A stretch of DNA of 64,000 nucleotides from Draconibacterium halophilum. GTDB lineage: Bacteria > Bacteroidota > Bacteroidia > Bacteroidales > Prolixibacteraceae. This document shows, piece after piece, positions 53,080 to 63,034 of the stretch (the stretch's first letter is position 1; the number at the start of each line of letters is the position of its first letter). The position numbers and the translations under genes were made by a program. The notes beneath the pieces were generated by a model. That model was not told where the DNA came from. It was given only the letters and a program-made list of their open reading frames with translations, and did no database searches. The stretch is taken from NCBI RefSeq assembly GCF_010448835.1, contig NZ_CP048409.1:2054001-2118000 (forward strand), written 5' to 3'.

Positions 53080-53410
53080 TTTGTTTCTTTCTGCTCTAAA
53101 CAATTTTTACAGAAAGTAAGGAAAGGCTGTATTATGCCGCTAACGAATTGGAACCGCTTTTTACCCAATGAAAACGAATAGTCTGAATAAATTCTAAAGG
53201 TTTTGTAGTAAGGAGAATTATCATAAAACCCAAAAAGCTTAACCCTGACATAAATAAACGAATACAATAAAAGCGATTGTAATGGTATTTTGAACATACA
53301 GTCAAGGATTTTGAACAGCTATATATGCACCGTTGCTAATAGGTAAACTATTTTTGAATCCGGAAAGTGACCCATCGGTCCTTCCTGATTAAAAATTAAA
53401 TATAATAATT
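53080..53410. other. Intergenic region upstream of the GH127-type gene
   Basis: In this 331-nt gap one frame gives short peptide-like pieces (YYAANELEPLF, WYFEHTVKDFEQLY) broken by stops, which may be a decayed gene. No promoter box of good quality and no repeat was recognised. Confidence 0.35.
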
Positions 53411-56400
53411 ATGAAACTACTAAAGCCGATCGTTGGAATACTAATAAGTCTATGTGCGTGCAGCACAAGTTTAGTATTTGCACAAAGCGGTGACCAGATT
53501 TTAGACGGGATTGGTGAAACAGGATTAATTGCCCGTTATACATTGGAAGAAAATGTAAAAGATTGGTCGAGAAATAATTTACATGGAAGTATTCAGGGCT
53601 CTGCTTACACATTTATTGACGATGAAGAGTTCGGCAAAGTACTTTCTTTATCCGGAGATGGAAAAACCTTTATCAGTATCCCTGGAGAATTAATGGCAGG
53701 CGAGGAGTCGCTAAGTATTTCGGGATGGTTTTACCTGAATTCAGCAGAAAATGGTGCTCCACTTTTCGACTTTGAGAAAAACCACAAGTCGAGTTTTTCG
53801 GCTGCAATCACAGCAGATGGTTTTGTGGCTCAGGTTTCTACCGATACCGATAAATATAACGCAAGTTCCGAGGCAATTGAATTAAATAAATGGAATCATA
53901 TTGCTGTTGTTCTGGATATTCCGTCAAAAACCTTTGCTACCTATCTTAACGGAGAAATGGTTAGCGAGGTGAAAAATTTTGAGGTGGAATTAGAACAACT
54001 ATTTGGTAGCACGATTGGAAAAGATGGTAAGTTCGTTATTGGAAAATCCCTGACATCAGATGATGTATCATTAAAAGCAAAACTGCACGACTTCAGGATC
54101 TATAGAATTCCTTTAAGCAACAGGCAAATCGGGTGGATTCACTTTAGTGCATTGCATAAGGAGGAAGCAGAAGAGATGATGAGAAACCGACAGGATGCCG
54201 ATCTTCAGGAGTTTCCTGAATCGACACCACAGTTGTATAACGCGTATTTAACCGATGTTCCAACTATCGAGGTGGAAACCGAAGTGGGCTTTCTCCCTCG
54301 TTTGCCACGCTTTGTGAGCGGTGTTTTCAGCAAGAACATTCAGGGATCTGATGTGCGTGTGCTCTGGCCATCGCCCGAGGATAACAGCGCTGTGCAAAAT
54401 ACGGGGAAATATACTGTTACCGGACGAGTTGCCGGAACCGATATTCAGCCAAAAGCTATTGTTACAGTAAAAAAAGTGAAAAAGCATACCGCTCCTGAGC
54501 GCACACTGGAAGCTTTTGAGTTGAATGAAGTGACGTTAAATGCCGATATTCATAATCATAAAACAAAATTTATTGAGAACCGCGATAAATTTATTCATGG
54601 CTTACAGCATACCAATCCCGATGATTTCCTTTACATGTTCCGAAATGCCTTTGGACAGCAACAACCCGAGGGCGCAAAACCGCTTGGCGTTTGGGATAGC
54701 CAGGAAACAAAATTGCGGGGCCATGCAACAGGACATTATTTAAGTGCTTTGGCACAAGCTTATTCGAGCTCGGCCTACGACAAGTCAGTTCAGGCAGAAT
54801 TTGCTGATAAGATGGAATATATGGTGAATACGCTGTATGAATTATCACTACTATCGGGACAAGCCAAAAGTGTAGGAGGGAAAAGTGTGGCAGACCCGTT
54901 GGCCGTGCCTCCCGGACCGGGACAAGCAGATTATAATTCGGATTTAAGCGAAGACGGTATTCGCACCGATTACTGGAACTGGGGAACAGGATTTATTAGT
55001 GCCTATCCGCCAGACCAGTTTATTATGCTGGAACACGGCGCAAAATACGGAACCGATAACGATAAAGTTTGGGCTCCCTATTATACCTTGCATAAAATCC
55101 TTGCCGGTTTATTGGATATTTATGAAGTGAGTGGAAATGAAAAGGCCCTGGAAATTGTAAAAGGAATGAGCGACTGGGTTGCTGCCCGTTTAAATGAAGT
55201 GCCTGAAGAGACTCTTATAAGCATTTGGAACACCTACATTGCCGGTGAATTTGGAGGAATGAACGAAGCAATGGCAAGACTGAGCCGATTGACCAACGAG
55301 CCTCGTTACCTTGAAACTGCTAAATTATTTGATAATATTCGTGTTTTCTTTGGCGATGCCGGGCATACACACGGACTGGCAAAGAATGTAGATATGTTCC
55401 GTGGCTTGCATGCCAATCAGCACATTCCGCAAATTATGGGAGCACTCGAAATCTATCGCGATTCGAAAGAACCGGAATATTTCGATATTGCCGATAACTT
55501 TTGGTATAAAACTACAGGAGATTATATGTACAGTATTGGAGGTGTGGCAGGAGCACGTAATCCGGCCAATGCTGAATGTTTTACCGCTGAACCGGCAACG
55601 CTTTACGAAAACGGTTTCTCGGTAGGCGGACAGAACGAAACCTGTGCAACCTACAACATGCTTAAATTGAGTCGCAACCTGTTTCTGTATAATCAGCAAG
55701 CCAAATTGATGGATTATTACGAGCGTGGGCTTTACAACCATATTCTGGCATCAGTTGACAAACATACCCCGGCAAATACCTACCACGTGCCTTTGCGCGC
55801 CGGTTCTGTTAAACATTTCAGTAATGCACATATGGATGGGTTTACCTGCTGCAACGGTACGGCAATCGAGAGCAATACAAAATTGCAGAACTCGATTTAT
55901 TTCCGCAGTGCAGATAACAAGGTTTTGTATGTAAACCTTTATGTGCCATCAACATTAAAATGGACCGATAAGAATATAACTGTTAAGCAAACAACGGCTT
56001 ATCCAAAAGAAGACCATACCACGTTAACGATTAACGGCAGTGGTAAATTCGATCTAAATGTGCGTGTGCCGCACTGGGCTAGCAAAGGATTTTTTGTAAC
56101 TATAAATGGCAAGAAACAAGATGTAAATGCGGAGCCGGGAACTTACCTTACCATCAGTCGTAAGTGGAAAGATGGTGATAAAGTGGAGTTGCGCATGCCT
56201 TTCCACTTTTATTTAGAGCCGGTAATGGATCAGCAAAACGTAGCCAGTTTATTTTACGGACCGGTTTTATTGGCAGCTCAGGAAGAGGATCCACGAAAAG
56301 AATGGCGTAAAGTAACGCTTAATGCAAAAGATATCAGTAAATCCATTTTGGGTAATCCTGAAAAGTTAGAATTTACTATTGAGGGTGTTGTTTATAAACC

Positions 56401-56455
56401 TTTTTACGAAACATACGGGCGTCATTCAGTTTACCTCGACGTGACTTTAAAATAG
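53411..56455 (+). CDS. LamG domain plus GH127/GH146-type (DUF1680) beta-L-arabinofuranosidase
   Basis: This 1014-residue exported enzyme has a signal peptide (cleavage near LVFAQS), a concanavalin/LamG domain (about 33-230; SISGWFYLNSAENGAPLFDF, NKWNHIAVVLD), a beta-sandwich linker, and the (alpha/alpha)6-barrel DUF1680 domain from about 370. The zinc site known from HypBA1 is complete: Glu and Cys in QNETCATYN (near 742-744) and the Cys pair in FTCCNGT (near 813). It should remove beta-L-arabinofuranose from plant or algal glycans, with the LamG part binding sugar. It has no SusC/D neighbours. The choice between GH127 and GH146 is open. Confidence 0.9.
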   Translation: MKLLKPIVGILISLCACSTSLVFAQSGDQILDGIGETGLIARYTLEENVKDWSRNNLHGSIQGSAYTFIDDEEFGKVLSLSGDGKTFISIPGELMAGEESLSISGWFYLNSAENGAPLFDFEKNHKSSFSAAITADGFVAQVSTDTDKYNASSEAIELNKWNHIAVVLDIPSKTFATYLNGEMVSEVKNFEVELEQLFGSTIGKDGKFVIGKSLTSDDVSLKAKLHDFRIYRIPLSNRQIGWIHFSALHKEEAEEMMRNRQDADLQEFPESTPQLYNAYLTDVPTIEVETEVGFLPRLPRFVSGVFSKNIQGSDVRVLWPSPEDNSAVQNTGKYTVTGRVAGTDIQPKAIVTVKKVKKHTAPERTLEAFELNEVTLNADIHNHKTKFIENRDKFIHGLQHTNPDDFLYMFRNAFGQQQPEGAKPLGVWDSQETKLRGHATGHYLSALAQAYSSSAYDKSVQAEFADKMEYMVNTLYELSLLSGQAKSVGGKSVADPLAVPPGPGQADYNSDLSEDGIRTDYWNWGTGFISAYPPDQFIMLEHGAKYGTDNDKVWAPYYTLHKILAGLLDIYEVSGNEKALEIVKGMSDWVAARLNEVPEETLISIWNTYIAGEFGGMNEAMARLSRLTNEPRYLETAKLFDNIRVFFGDAGHTHGLAKNVDMFRGLHANQHIPQIMGALEIYRDSKEPEYFDIADNFWYKTTGDYMYSIGGVAGARNPANAECFTAEPATLYENGFSVGGQNETCATYNMLKLSRNLFLYNQQAKLMDYYERGLYNHILASVDKHTPANTYHVPLRAGSVKHFSNAHMDGFTCCNGTAIESNTKLQNSIYFRSADNKVLYVNLYVPSTLKWTDKNITVKQTTAYPKEDHTTLTINGSGKFDLNVRVPHWASKGFFVTINGKKQDVNAEPGTYLTISRKWKDGDKVELRMPFHFYLEPVMDQQNVASLFYGPVLLAAQEEDPRKEWRKVTLNAKDISKSILGNPEKLEFTIEGVVYKPFYETYGRHSVYLDVTLK

Positions 56456-56730
56456 TTCTCATTAACTACCAAGAGGAAGGTAGAAGGATCCGAACCATAA
56501 TTGTTAAAGATAATATGGATCGGATTCTTTACTATCTAACGATTATTTTAGAGCTTAATTCTGCTGATTTCATAAGAACGAGGTTTTAGCTACAGCTATT
56601 CAAATTCTCAATCGCACTTATACATCTTTAACAGAAACTTTTTCATTACAAAATCGTAAACAGGCATATCTTTTTACTCCATTAAAGTTGTGAATGCCAG
56701 GCACATATTTATTTACCAAAAATCAACGTT

Positions 56731-57237
56731 ATGAAAAAAATCTGCATTTTTCTTATGGTAATTTTCGGGGTATTTGCCTGTGATGCCCCATTTGAAGAAC
56801 AACCTGAAATGGACCTGAAATCAGGTAACAGGATTGAACGTACCATTAAGTTTCAGAAAGCAAGTGGAGTGATGGAAGTCATTCAGAATATGGACGCATG
56901 CACCGCAACGGGCTTACAAATGATAATTTCCGGAGGGGGAAATGCTACTTTTCTGGGGAACTTTACTGTTTACAACAAACTTTGTATTGATGGGGATGGA
57001 AACCCTGTTTCTCCAATCTGGGGAGAATTAACCGCTGCCAATGGAGATAAGATCTATACCATGGTAAATACTGATCCATGGGTTGATGAAGATGGTATGC
57101 ACTATCTTTATAAAATACGAGAGGGAATGTCTACCGGAAGATTTGAAGGTGCGACCGGATATATCGATATGTATGGTATAATAGATCACATTAACATGAC
57201 CTGGGACTTGAAAGGTGAAGGAATGATCAAGTTCTAG
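56731..57237 (+). CDS. Small lipoprotein of unknown function
   Basis: This 168-residue protein has a lipobox (VFACDAP, Cys17) followed by a beta-rich domain containing MIISGGGNATFLGNFTVYN, KLCIDGDGNPVSPIWGELTAANGD and RFEGATGYIDMYG. The last element recalls calycin-like domains where GGTGRFxGATG marks allene-oxide-cyclase-type barrels. The function is unknown. It is on the same strand as the GH127-type gene, 275 nt away, and followed by a terminator. Confidence 0.75.
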   Translation: MKKICIFLMVIFGVFACDAPFEEQPEMDLKSGNRIERTIKFQKASGVMEVIQNMDACTATGLQMIISGGGNATFLGNFTVYNKLCIDGDGNPVSPIWGELTAANGDKIYTMVNTDPWVDEDGMHYLYKIREGMSTGRFEGATGYIDMYGIIDHINMTWDLKGEGMIKF

Positions 57238-57267
57238 TGCAATTTATTAAGAGACTGAATAATGGCA

Positions 57268-57301
57268 TAAAAAAACCGCTTCAAAACGAAGCGGCTTTTT
57301 A
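57268..57301. terminator. Bidirectional terminator between lipoprotein gene and nifJ
   Basis: CCGCTTC (57276-57282) pairs with GAAGCGG (57288-57294), flanked by an A-run on the left and a T-run on the right, between convergent genes. Confidence 0.85.
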
Positions 57302-57322
57302 ATATAGCGTTGAATAAGTTTA

Positions 57323-60300
57323 TTATTCTTTTCCTTCTTCAGGTTTTGAATAATCCATGGCTGCCATACGTTCGTAAGACTTGTAACGCCATTTGGCATT
57401 GTCTTCAGCAGCTGAGAATAATTCGTCAGCCTCTGCAGGGAAGGTTTTCTTTAATGAAGTATAACGAACTTCACCATTTAAGAATTCCTGGAATTTGCTC
57501 CAATCCGGTGCTTTCGAATCCAACTGGAATGGGTTTTTGCCCTCTTCTTCCAATAATGGATTATGACGGAACAACGACCAGTATCCCGCTGCTACTGCTT
57601 TTTTCTCTTCTTCCTGTGTTTTACCCATACTTGCGCGCAAGCCGTGGCTAATACATGGAGCATAAGCAATAATAATAGATGGACCCGGGTAAGCTTCTGC
57701 TTCTTTTAATGCTTTAAAATATTGCGATTGGTTGGCTCCCATTGCAACTTGCGCAACGTAAACATAACCATAGCTCATCATCATTGCTCCCAAATCTTTT
57801 TTACGGATTTTTTTACCCGAAGCAGCAAACTTCGCAACCGCTCCAACAGGAGTTGATTTTGATGCCTGACCACCTGTGTTTGAGTAAATCTCGGTATCCA
57901 TTACTAAAATATTGATGTCTTCGCCACTGGCCATTACGTGGTCTAAACCACCAAAACCAATGTCGTAAGCCCAACCGTCACCACCAAATACCCAAGTCGA
58001 TTTTTTAACCAGGTATTGTTTTAGTTTCACGATTTCTTGAGCATCAGCATTTTTGCTTGACGAGATTACATCTAATACATTTTTAGAGGCAACAACAGAT
58101 GCATTCGCATTGTTTTTGTTTGCTAACCATTCAGTATACACCTCTTTTTCAGCATCGGAAGCACCATTTGAAAGTGCACCTTCCATAATAGAAGCAATAC
58201 GATCGCGCTGCGCACTCACTCCTTCAGCAAAACCAAAACCATATTCGGCGTTGTCTTCGAATAATGAGTTTGCCCAGGCCGGACCGTGTCCGGAATCTTT
58301 ATGCTTACAATATGGAGTTGCCGGAGCAGAACCACCGTAAATTGAAGAACATCCGGTAGCGTTGGCAACCATCATACGTTCTCCGTATAATTGAGTAATT
58401 AATTTAATATATGGCGTTTCACCACAACCGGCACAAGCTCCCGAGAACTCGAATAATGGTTGAGCAAACTGCGAGTTTTTAACCGACTTGGTTTTGTCAA
58501 CAACAGTTTCTTTTAATGAAACTTCGTCAACCATATAGTCCCAACGTGCAATTTCATCTTGCTGGGTACCAAGTGGTTTCATTATCAGTGATTTCTCTTT
58601 TGAAGGACAAACATCGGCACAGTTACCACAACCCGTACAATCGAGTGCACTTACCTGAATTCTGAAGCTCAATCCACCAAATACTTTTGCCGGTGTAGCT
58701 ACCTTTACTTCTGTTCCGCCGGGTGCTTTTTCAACTTCTTCTTCGGTCATTAAGAATGGACGAATAGCAGCGTGCGGACAAACATAAGCACATTGGTTAC
58801 ACTGAATACAGTTGCCAGCTTGCCATTCGGGTACGTTTACTGCAACACCACGTTTTTCGTAGGCGGCAGTTCCTTGTGGGAATGTACCATCTTCGCTTCC
58901 TGCAAAAGTAGAAACGGGAAGATCGTCGCCACGTTGACCGTTAATCACGTCAACAACGTTTTTAATGTATTCCGGACGTTTTGCATCTTCTTCAACTTCA
59001 CCAACAACAATGTCTGCCCATTCGGCAGGAACATCAACCGAAACTACATTTTTACCACCAGCGTCAACGGCTGCGTAGTTCATGTTTACAATCTTTTCGC
59101 CTTTGTTACCGTACGATTTTACAATGGCAGCTTTCATTTCTTCAACTGCTTTTTCGTAAGGGATAACACCGGTTATTTTGAAGAAAGCCGATTGCATGAT
59201 TGTATTGGTACGAGTACCTAAACCTAATTCTTCACCCAACCTGGTTCCGTTAATGATGTAGAATTTGATATCGTTTTCTGCCATGTACTTTTTCATTGAA
59301 TCAGGCAGATTGTTTTTGGTTTCTTCTGCATCCCAAATAGAATTGAGCAAGAAAGAACCACCTTTTTTCAATCCTTTTAATACATCGTACATGTGTAAGT
59401 ACGCTGGTACGTGGCAGGCTACAAAGTCAGGTGTTGTTACCAGGTAAGTTGAACGGATTGCTTTGTCACCAAAACGAAGGTGAGAACAAGTAAAACCACC
59501 CGATTTTTTTGAATCGTACTGGAAATACCCCTGACAAGATTTGTCGGTAGCATTACCAATAATCTTAATTGAGTTTTTATTTGCGCCAACAGTACCATCA
59601 GAACCCAAACCATAAAATTTAGCCTGGTATGTTCCTTTTGGAGTCATATCGATTTCTTCTTTTAACGGAAGCGATTTGAATGTAACATCATCCACGATAC
59701 CTACAGTGAAATCACTTTTTGGCTCATTTAGCTCCAGGTTTTCGTAAATAGATACAATTTGCGATGGAGTAGTGTCTTTTGAACCTAAACCATAACGACC
59801 ACCAACAATAACCGGTGCATTTTCTTTTCCGTAGAAATGAGAACGAATATCAAGGAATAATGGCTCACCACCAGCTCCAGGCTCTTTTGCACGATCGATA
59901 ACAGCAATACGTTTTACTGATTCAGGAAGAGCTTCAATAAAATATTTTGCTGAGAAAGGACGGAAAAGGTGAACAGATATCAAACCTACTTTTTTGCCTT
60001 GTGCTGTTAAATAGTCGATTGTTTCTTTAATGGTTTCGGTTACAGAACCCATTGCAATAATAATGTTTTCTGCATCCGGCGCACCATAATAAGTGAATGG
60101 ACGGTATTTTCTACCTGTCAATTCGCTAATTTGATCCATGTAATCAGCAACAATGTCAGGAACTGCATCGGTAAATTTGTTTCCTGCTTCTTTTGCCTGG
60201 AAGAAAATATCAGGGTTTTGAGCAGTACCACGCGTAACAGGATTTTCAGGGTTGATCGCACGGTTGCGGAATTCCTGAAGAGCTTCCTGGTCAACCAGTG

Positions 60301-60883
60301 GTATCATATCTTCCATTTCAAGAGCTTCAATTTTTTGAATTTCGTGTGAAGTACGGAATCCATCGAAGAATGCTAAGAAAGGAACTCTTGATTTAAGGGT
60401 TGCCAGATGAGCAACACCAGCTAAATCCATTTCTTCCTGAACAGAACCGGCACCCAACATTGCAAAACCTGTTTGACGGGCAGCATAAATATCACTGTGA
60501 TCGCCAAAAATTGATAATGCGTGACCTGCTAATGCACGAGCACTTACGTGGAAAACTGTTGGAAGTAACTCACCCGCAATTTTGTACATGTTAGGGATCA
60601 TTAATAACAAGCCCTGCGATGCAGTGTAAGTAGAAGTTAAAGCACCCGATTGTAACGCTCCGTGAACTGCACCTGCAGCACCACCTTCACTCTGCATTTC
60701 AGCCAAACGTACCGGGCGTCCAAACATATTTTTCTTTCCAAAAGCAGCCCATTCATCAACATACTCTGCCATGGTTGACGACGGAGTGATCGGATAAATA
60801 CAGGCGACTTCGCTAAACATGTAACTCATGTACGCCGCGGCGTAGTTACCGTCACATGTTACCATTTTTTTTTGTTTTGCCAT
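57323..60883 (-). CDS. nifJ: Pyruvate:ferredoxin (flavodoxin) oxidoreductase
   Basis: This 1186-residue single-chain PFOR converts pyruvate and CoA to acetyl-CoA and CO2 with reduction of ferredoxin. Domains follow in the usual order: an N-terminal alpha-like domain (YPITPSSTMAEYVDEWA), the gamma-like domain with GLGSDGTVGANKNSIKIIG, a 2x4Fe-4S domain (CIQCNQCAYVCPHAA and CTGCGNCADVCP), and the C-terminal TPP domain. That last domain carries ACAGCGETPY and GDGWAYDIGFGGLDHV, followed by DTEIYSNTGGQ. All cluster cysteines are present. It is monocistronic. With KOR and Rnf it indicates ferredoxin-based anaerobic metabolism. Confidence 0.97.
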   Translation of the reverse strand: MAKQKKMVTCDGNYAAAYMSYMFSEVACIYPITPSSTMAEYVDEWAAFGKKNMFGRPVRLAEMQSEGGAAGAVHGALQSGALTSTYTASQGLLLMIPNMYKIAGELLPTVFHVSARALAGHALSIFGDHSDIYAARQTGFAMLGAGSVQEEMDLAGVAHLATLKSRVPFLAFFDGFRTSHEIQKIEALEMEDMIPLVDQEALQEFRNRAINPENPVTRGTAQNPDIFFQAKEAGNKFTDAVPDIVADYMDQISELTGRKYRPFTYYGAPDAENIIIAMGSVTETIKETIDYLTAQGKKVGLISVHLFRPFSAKYFIEALPESVKRIAVIDRAKEPGAGGEPLFLDIRSHFYGKENAPVIVGGRYGLGSKDTTPSQIVSIYENLELNEPKSDFTVGIVDDVTFKSLPLKEEIDMTPKGTYQAKFYGLGSDGTVGANKNSIKIIGNATDKSCQGYFQYDSKKSGGFTCSHLRFGDKAIRSTYLVTTPDFVACHVPAYLHMYDVLKGLKKGGSFLLNSIWDAEETKNNLPDSMKKYMAENDIKFYIINGTRLGEELGLGTRTNTIMQSAFFKITGVIPYEKAVEEMKAAIVKSYGNKGEKIVNMNYAAVDAGGKNVVSVDVPAEWADIVVGEVEEDAKRPEYIKNVVDVINGQRGDDLPVSTFAGSEDGTFPQGTAAYEKRGVAVNVPEWQAGNCIQCNQCAYVCPHAAIRPFLMTEEEVEKAPGGTEVKVATPAKVFGGLSFRIQVSALDCTGCGNCADVCPSKEKSLIMKPLGTQQDEIARWDYMVDEVSLKETVVDKTKSVKNSQFAQPLFEFSGACAGCGETPYIKLITQLYGERMMVANATGCSSIYGGSAPATPYCKHKDSGHGPAWANSLFEDNAEYGFGFAEGVSAQRDRIASIMEGALSNGASDAEKEVYTEWLANKNNANASVVASKNVLDVISSSKNADAQEIVKLKQYLVKKSTWVFGGDGWAYDIGFGGLDHVMASGEDINILVMDTEIYSNTGGQASKSTPVGAVAKFAASGKKIRKKDLGAMMMSYGYVYVAQVAMGANQSQYFKALKEAEAYPGPSIIIAYAPCISHGLRASMGKTQEEEKKAVAAGYWSLFRHNPLLEEEGKNPFQLDSKAPDWSKFQEFLNGEVRYTSLKKTFPAEADELFSAAEDNAKWRYKSYERMAAMDYSKPEEGKE

Positions 60884-60940
60884 CTTTATTCGTCTTTAAT
60901 TTATTTAGTTTATAATTGATATTTTTCTGATTGTATTGTT

Positions 60941-61099
60941 TGAGATTCCTCGCTTTGCTCGGAATGACAGTTTTGCTGTGGGTGAGCTATTGGGAGGGAA
61001 GTTTTGACGGCCAAGCCGCCAAAACTTCCCTCCCAATTGCCTTTAAACAACTATATATTTGTCATTCTGAGCGAAATGCAATGAAGCGAAAGAATCTTT
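60941..61099. repeat. Nested palindromic intergenic element upstream of nifJ
   Basis: A central hairpin with 23-nt arms (60989-61011 and 61015-61037) differs at one position and has a 3-nt loop. It is flanked by outer inverted ends, AGATTCCTCGCTTTGCTC plus GGAATGAC on the left and GTCATTCTGAGCGAAATGCA plus AAGCGAAAGAATCT on the right. The layout looks like a REP doublet or a small palindromic MITE-like unit. It is non-coding and lies between the nifJ promoter region and the end of the ATPase gene. Confidence 0.7.
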
Positions 61100-61122
61100 T
61101 CATAATCATCAAACTTTATTTT

Positions 61123-62304
61123 TTAGTACAAAAATCCAAAGAGCCACAAAGGAATTTTGTTTCCTTCGCCAACTTCAATCACATCTGAAGCGGCATAAAT
61201 TCCTTTTTTGGGTTCCAGTTTTCGTCCGCCAACATTGAATTTGTATTTTTCGTTGACGCAAAAATCGGCAACCGGCGATTTAGCCAGCTTACACACATAG
61301 CCTACCTGGTTATAAAAGAACGTTTGTCTAACCGTGGCTTTATCAAAGTTATTCGGAGCAATAGCATTCAGCAGGTTTGTATTGTGCATGTACACTTTGT
61401 CCGGCTTTTTCATCTGGTCGTCGTCACTGCCACCATTCTCATAAAGCAGGTTGATGAGTCGGGCATTCTTCAAATACTTCAGGTAGTTCATAATTGTTGC
61501 ACGCGACGTTTCAACCGAAGATGCTAATTTACTAACATTTGGAGTAAATGGCGTTTCTGAGGCAATGATGTGCAACAGTTTTCTGAGCTTTGGGAGATAT
61601 TTAAATTCAATCTGGTTAATGTACGGAACATCGATCTCAAGTGCCAAGTTGATATTCTTTAACAACTTGTCGATATAAAAATTCGGATCGTGAATATAGT
61701 AAGGGAAATAACCGTGTCTTAAATAATCATCGAAATAAGCTAGTGGCCTGATTTCGTCAACAATTTCTTGGGCAATTTCAATGTGGTTATTCAGTATTTC
61801 CTCCAGGGTATATGTGGTAAACTTACTTCCTGTTTGATGATTGAGGTACTCGCGAAACGATAATCCTTCAAGGTGATAAATGCTGGCTATTCCTTCCAAA
61901 TCAGGATTGTCTTCCGTAATACGCAATACCGGCGATGAGGTGAAAATAATCTTCAGATCAGGAATTTCATCCAGGCATTTACGTAAATCGGCCGACCAAT
62001 CGGGGTACTTTTGTATCTGATCGAGCAATAGTAGTTTCCCGCCACGTTTTGCAAATTCGTCGGCAAAAGAACTAATCTTACGTTTTGTGAAATAAAAATT
62101 ATTCAGATTAAGATACAGAACATCGTTGCTGTTGGGGTAATGCGTTTTTATATAGTCGAGCAAAAATGTTGTTTTTCCAACGCTCCTGAATCCCTTGATG
62201 CAGATAAGCCTTTGGTTCCAATCGATATTGTTCATCAGCTCTCTCTGGATGGTATCTTTTGAACCCTGAAGTAATGATCTATGTACTTGTTGAAAAAATT
62301 CCAA
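61123..62304 (-). CDS. AAA_14/DUF4143 ATPase with altered Walker B
   Basis: This 393-residue P-loop protein of the archaeal-type AAA_14 plus DUF4143 group is common in Bacteroidota. Walker A is GFRSVGKTT (38-46). The Walker B region reads LLLLDQIQKYPDW, with Gln96 where Glu is expected, followed by sensor IIFTSSPVLRI. The C-terminal DUF4143 part includes a winged-helix stretch (VSKLASSVETSRATIMNYLKYL) and a nuclease-like tail region (KYKFNVGGRKLEPKKG). Function of the family is not firmly known; a solitary-toxin or regulatory role has been suggested. Confidence 0.88.
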   Translation of the reverse strand: MEFFQQVHRSLLQGSKDTIQRELMNNIDWNQRLICIKGFRSVGKTTFLLDYIKTHYPNSNDVLYLNLNNFYFTKRKISSFADEFAKRGGKLLLLDQIQKYPDWSADLRKCLDEIPDLKIIFTSSPVLRITEDNPDLEGIASIYHLEGLSFREYLNHQTGSKFTTYTLEEILNNHIEIAQEIVDEIRPLAYFDDYLRHGYFPYYIHDPNFYIDKLLKNINLALEIDVPYINQIEFKYLPKLRKLLHIIASETPFTPNVSKLASSVETSRATIMNYLKYLKNARLINLLYENGGSDDDQMKKPDKVYMHNTNLLNAIAPNNFDKATVRQTFFYNQVGYVCKLAKSPVADFCVNEKYKFNVGGRKLEPKKGIYAASDVIEVGEGNKIPLWLFGFLY

Positions 62305-62450
62305 TGTTTATGATTTTAGTTAATTGAACTATGTCGATTTTTGCAATCTACACATAGCAAATTTAATAAATTTGTGTAAGGTCTGCATGTTTAATTTGTC
62401 GCTATGACAAAAATCATGAATCATTAATACTGGGTTAATCTAGAACTAAC

Positions 62451-63023
62451 TTACACTAAGCCAGAGAATCCCATAAAAGCCATTGCAAGAATACCAGCTG
62501 CTATTAATGCAATTGGAGTTCCTTTTAATCCTTTTGGTACATCTTGCAAATCGAGGTGTTCACGAATTCCGGCAAAGATGATCAGTGCCAACCCGAAACC
62601 AATAGCATGCGATGTTGAAAATATTACGCCTTCCAGCAGGTTGAATTCGTTTTGTACAGTAAGGATAGCAACACCTAAAATTGCACAGTTTGTTGTAATC
62701 AATGGCAGGAAAATTCCAAGCGCCTGGTAGAGCGGAGGACTTACTTTTTTCAAAATGATTTCCACCATTTGCACCAACGAAGCGATGACTAGAATAAAGG
62801 CTATGGTTTGTAAAAATCCTAATCCGAATTTTTCGAGCACGTAATTTTGAATCAGATAAGTAACAATCGTTGCCAAAATCATTACAAAAGCAACAGCGCC
62901 GGTCATTCCAATACCAGTCGACACTTTTTTGGAAACTCCCAAAAACGGGCAGATTCCCAAAAACTGCATTAAAACAATGTTGTTTACAAGTATGGCGCCT
63001 ATTACAATTACTAAATAGTTCAT
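62451..63023 (-). CDS. rnfA: Rnf complex subunit A
   Basis: This 190-residue inner-membrane protein has six helices. The N-terminal VIGAILVNNIVLMQFLGICPFLGVSKK contains the conserved Asn and Cys of RnfA/RsxA, paired in topology with the similar region of RnfE. It is part of the ferredoxin:NAD+ oxidoreductase that pumps Na+ or H+. It is the last gene of the operon here, 11 nt after rnfE. Confidence 0.96.
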   Translation of the reverse strand: MNYLVIVIGAILVNNIVLMQFLGICPFLGVSKKVSTGIGMTGAVAFVMILATIVTYLIQNYVLEKFGLGFLQTIAFILVIASLVQMVEIILKKVSPPLYQALGIFLPLITTNCAILGVAILTVQNEFNLLEGVIFSTSHAIGFGLALIIFAGIREHLDLQDVPKGLKGTPIALIAAGILAMAFMGFSGLV

Positions 63024-63034
63024 TTTCTATCCTC

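Noticed and set aside
53080..53410. Possible decayed gene with pieces such as YYAANELEPLF
   Set aside because: Stops interrupt it repeatedly and no family could be recognised.
58772..59221. 149-residue plus-strand frame inside nifJ
   Set aside because: It is antisense to well-conserved PFOR coding sequence, has no start context, and shows no recognisable motif.
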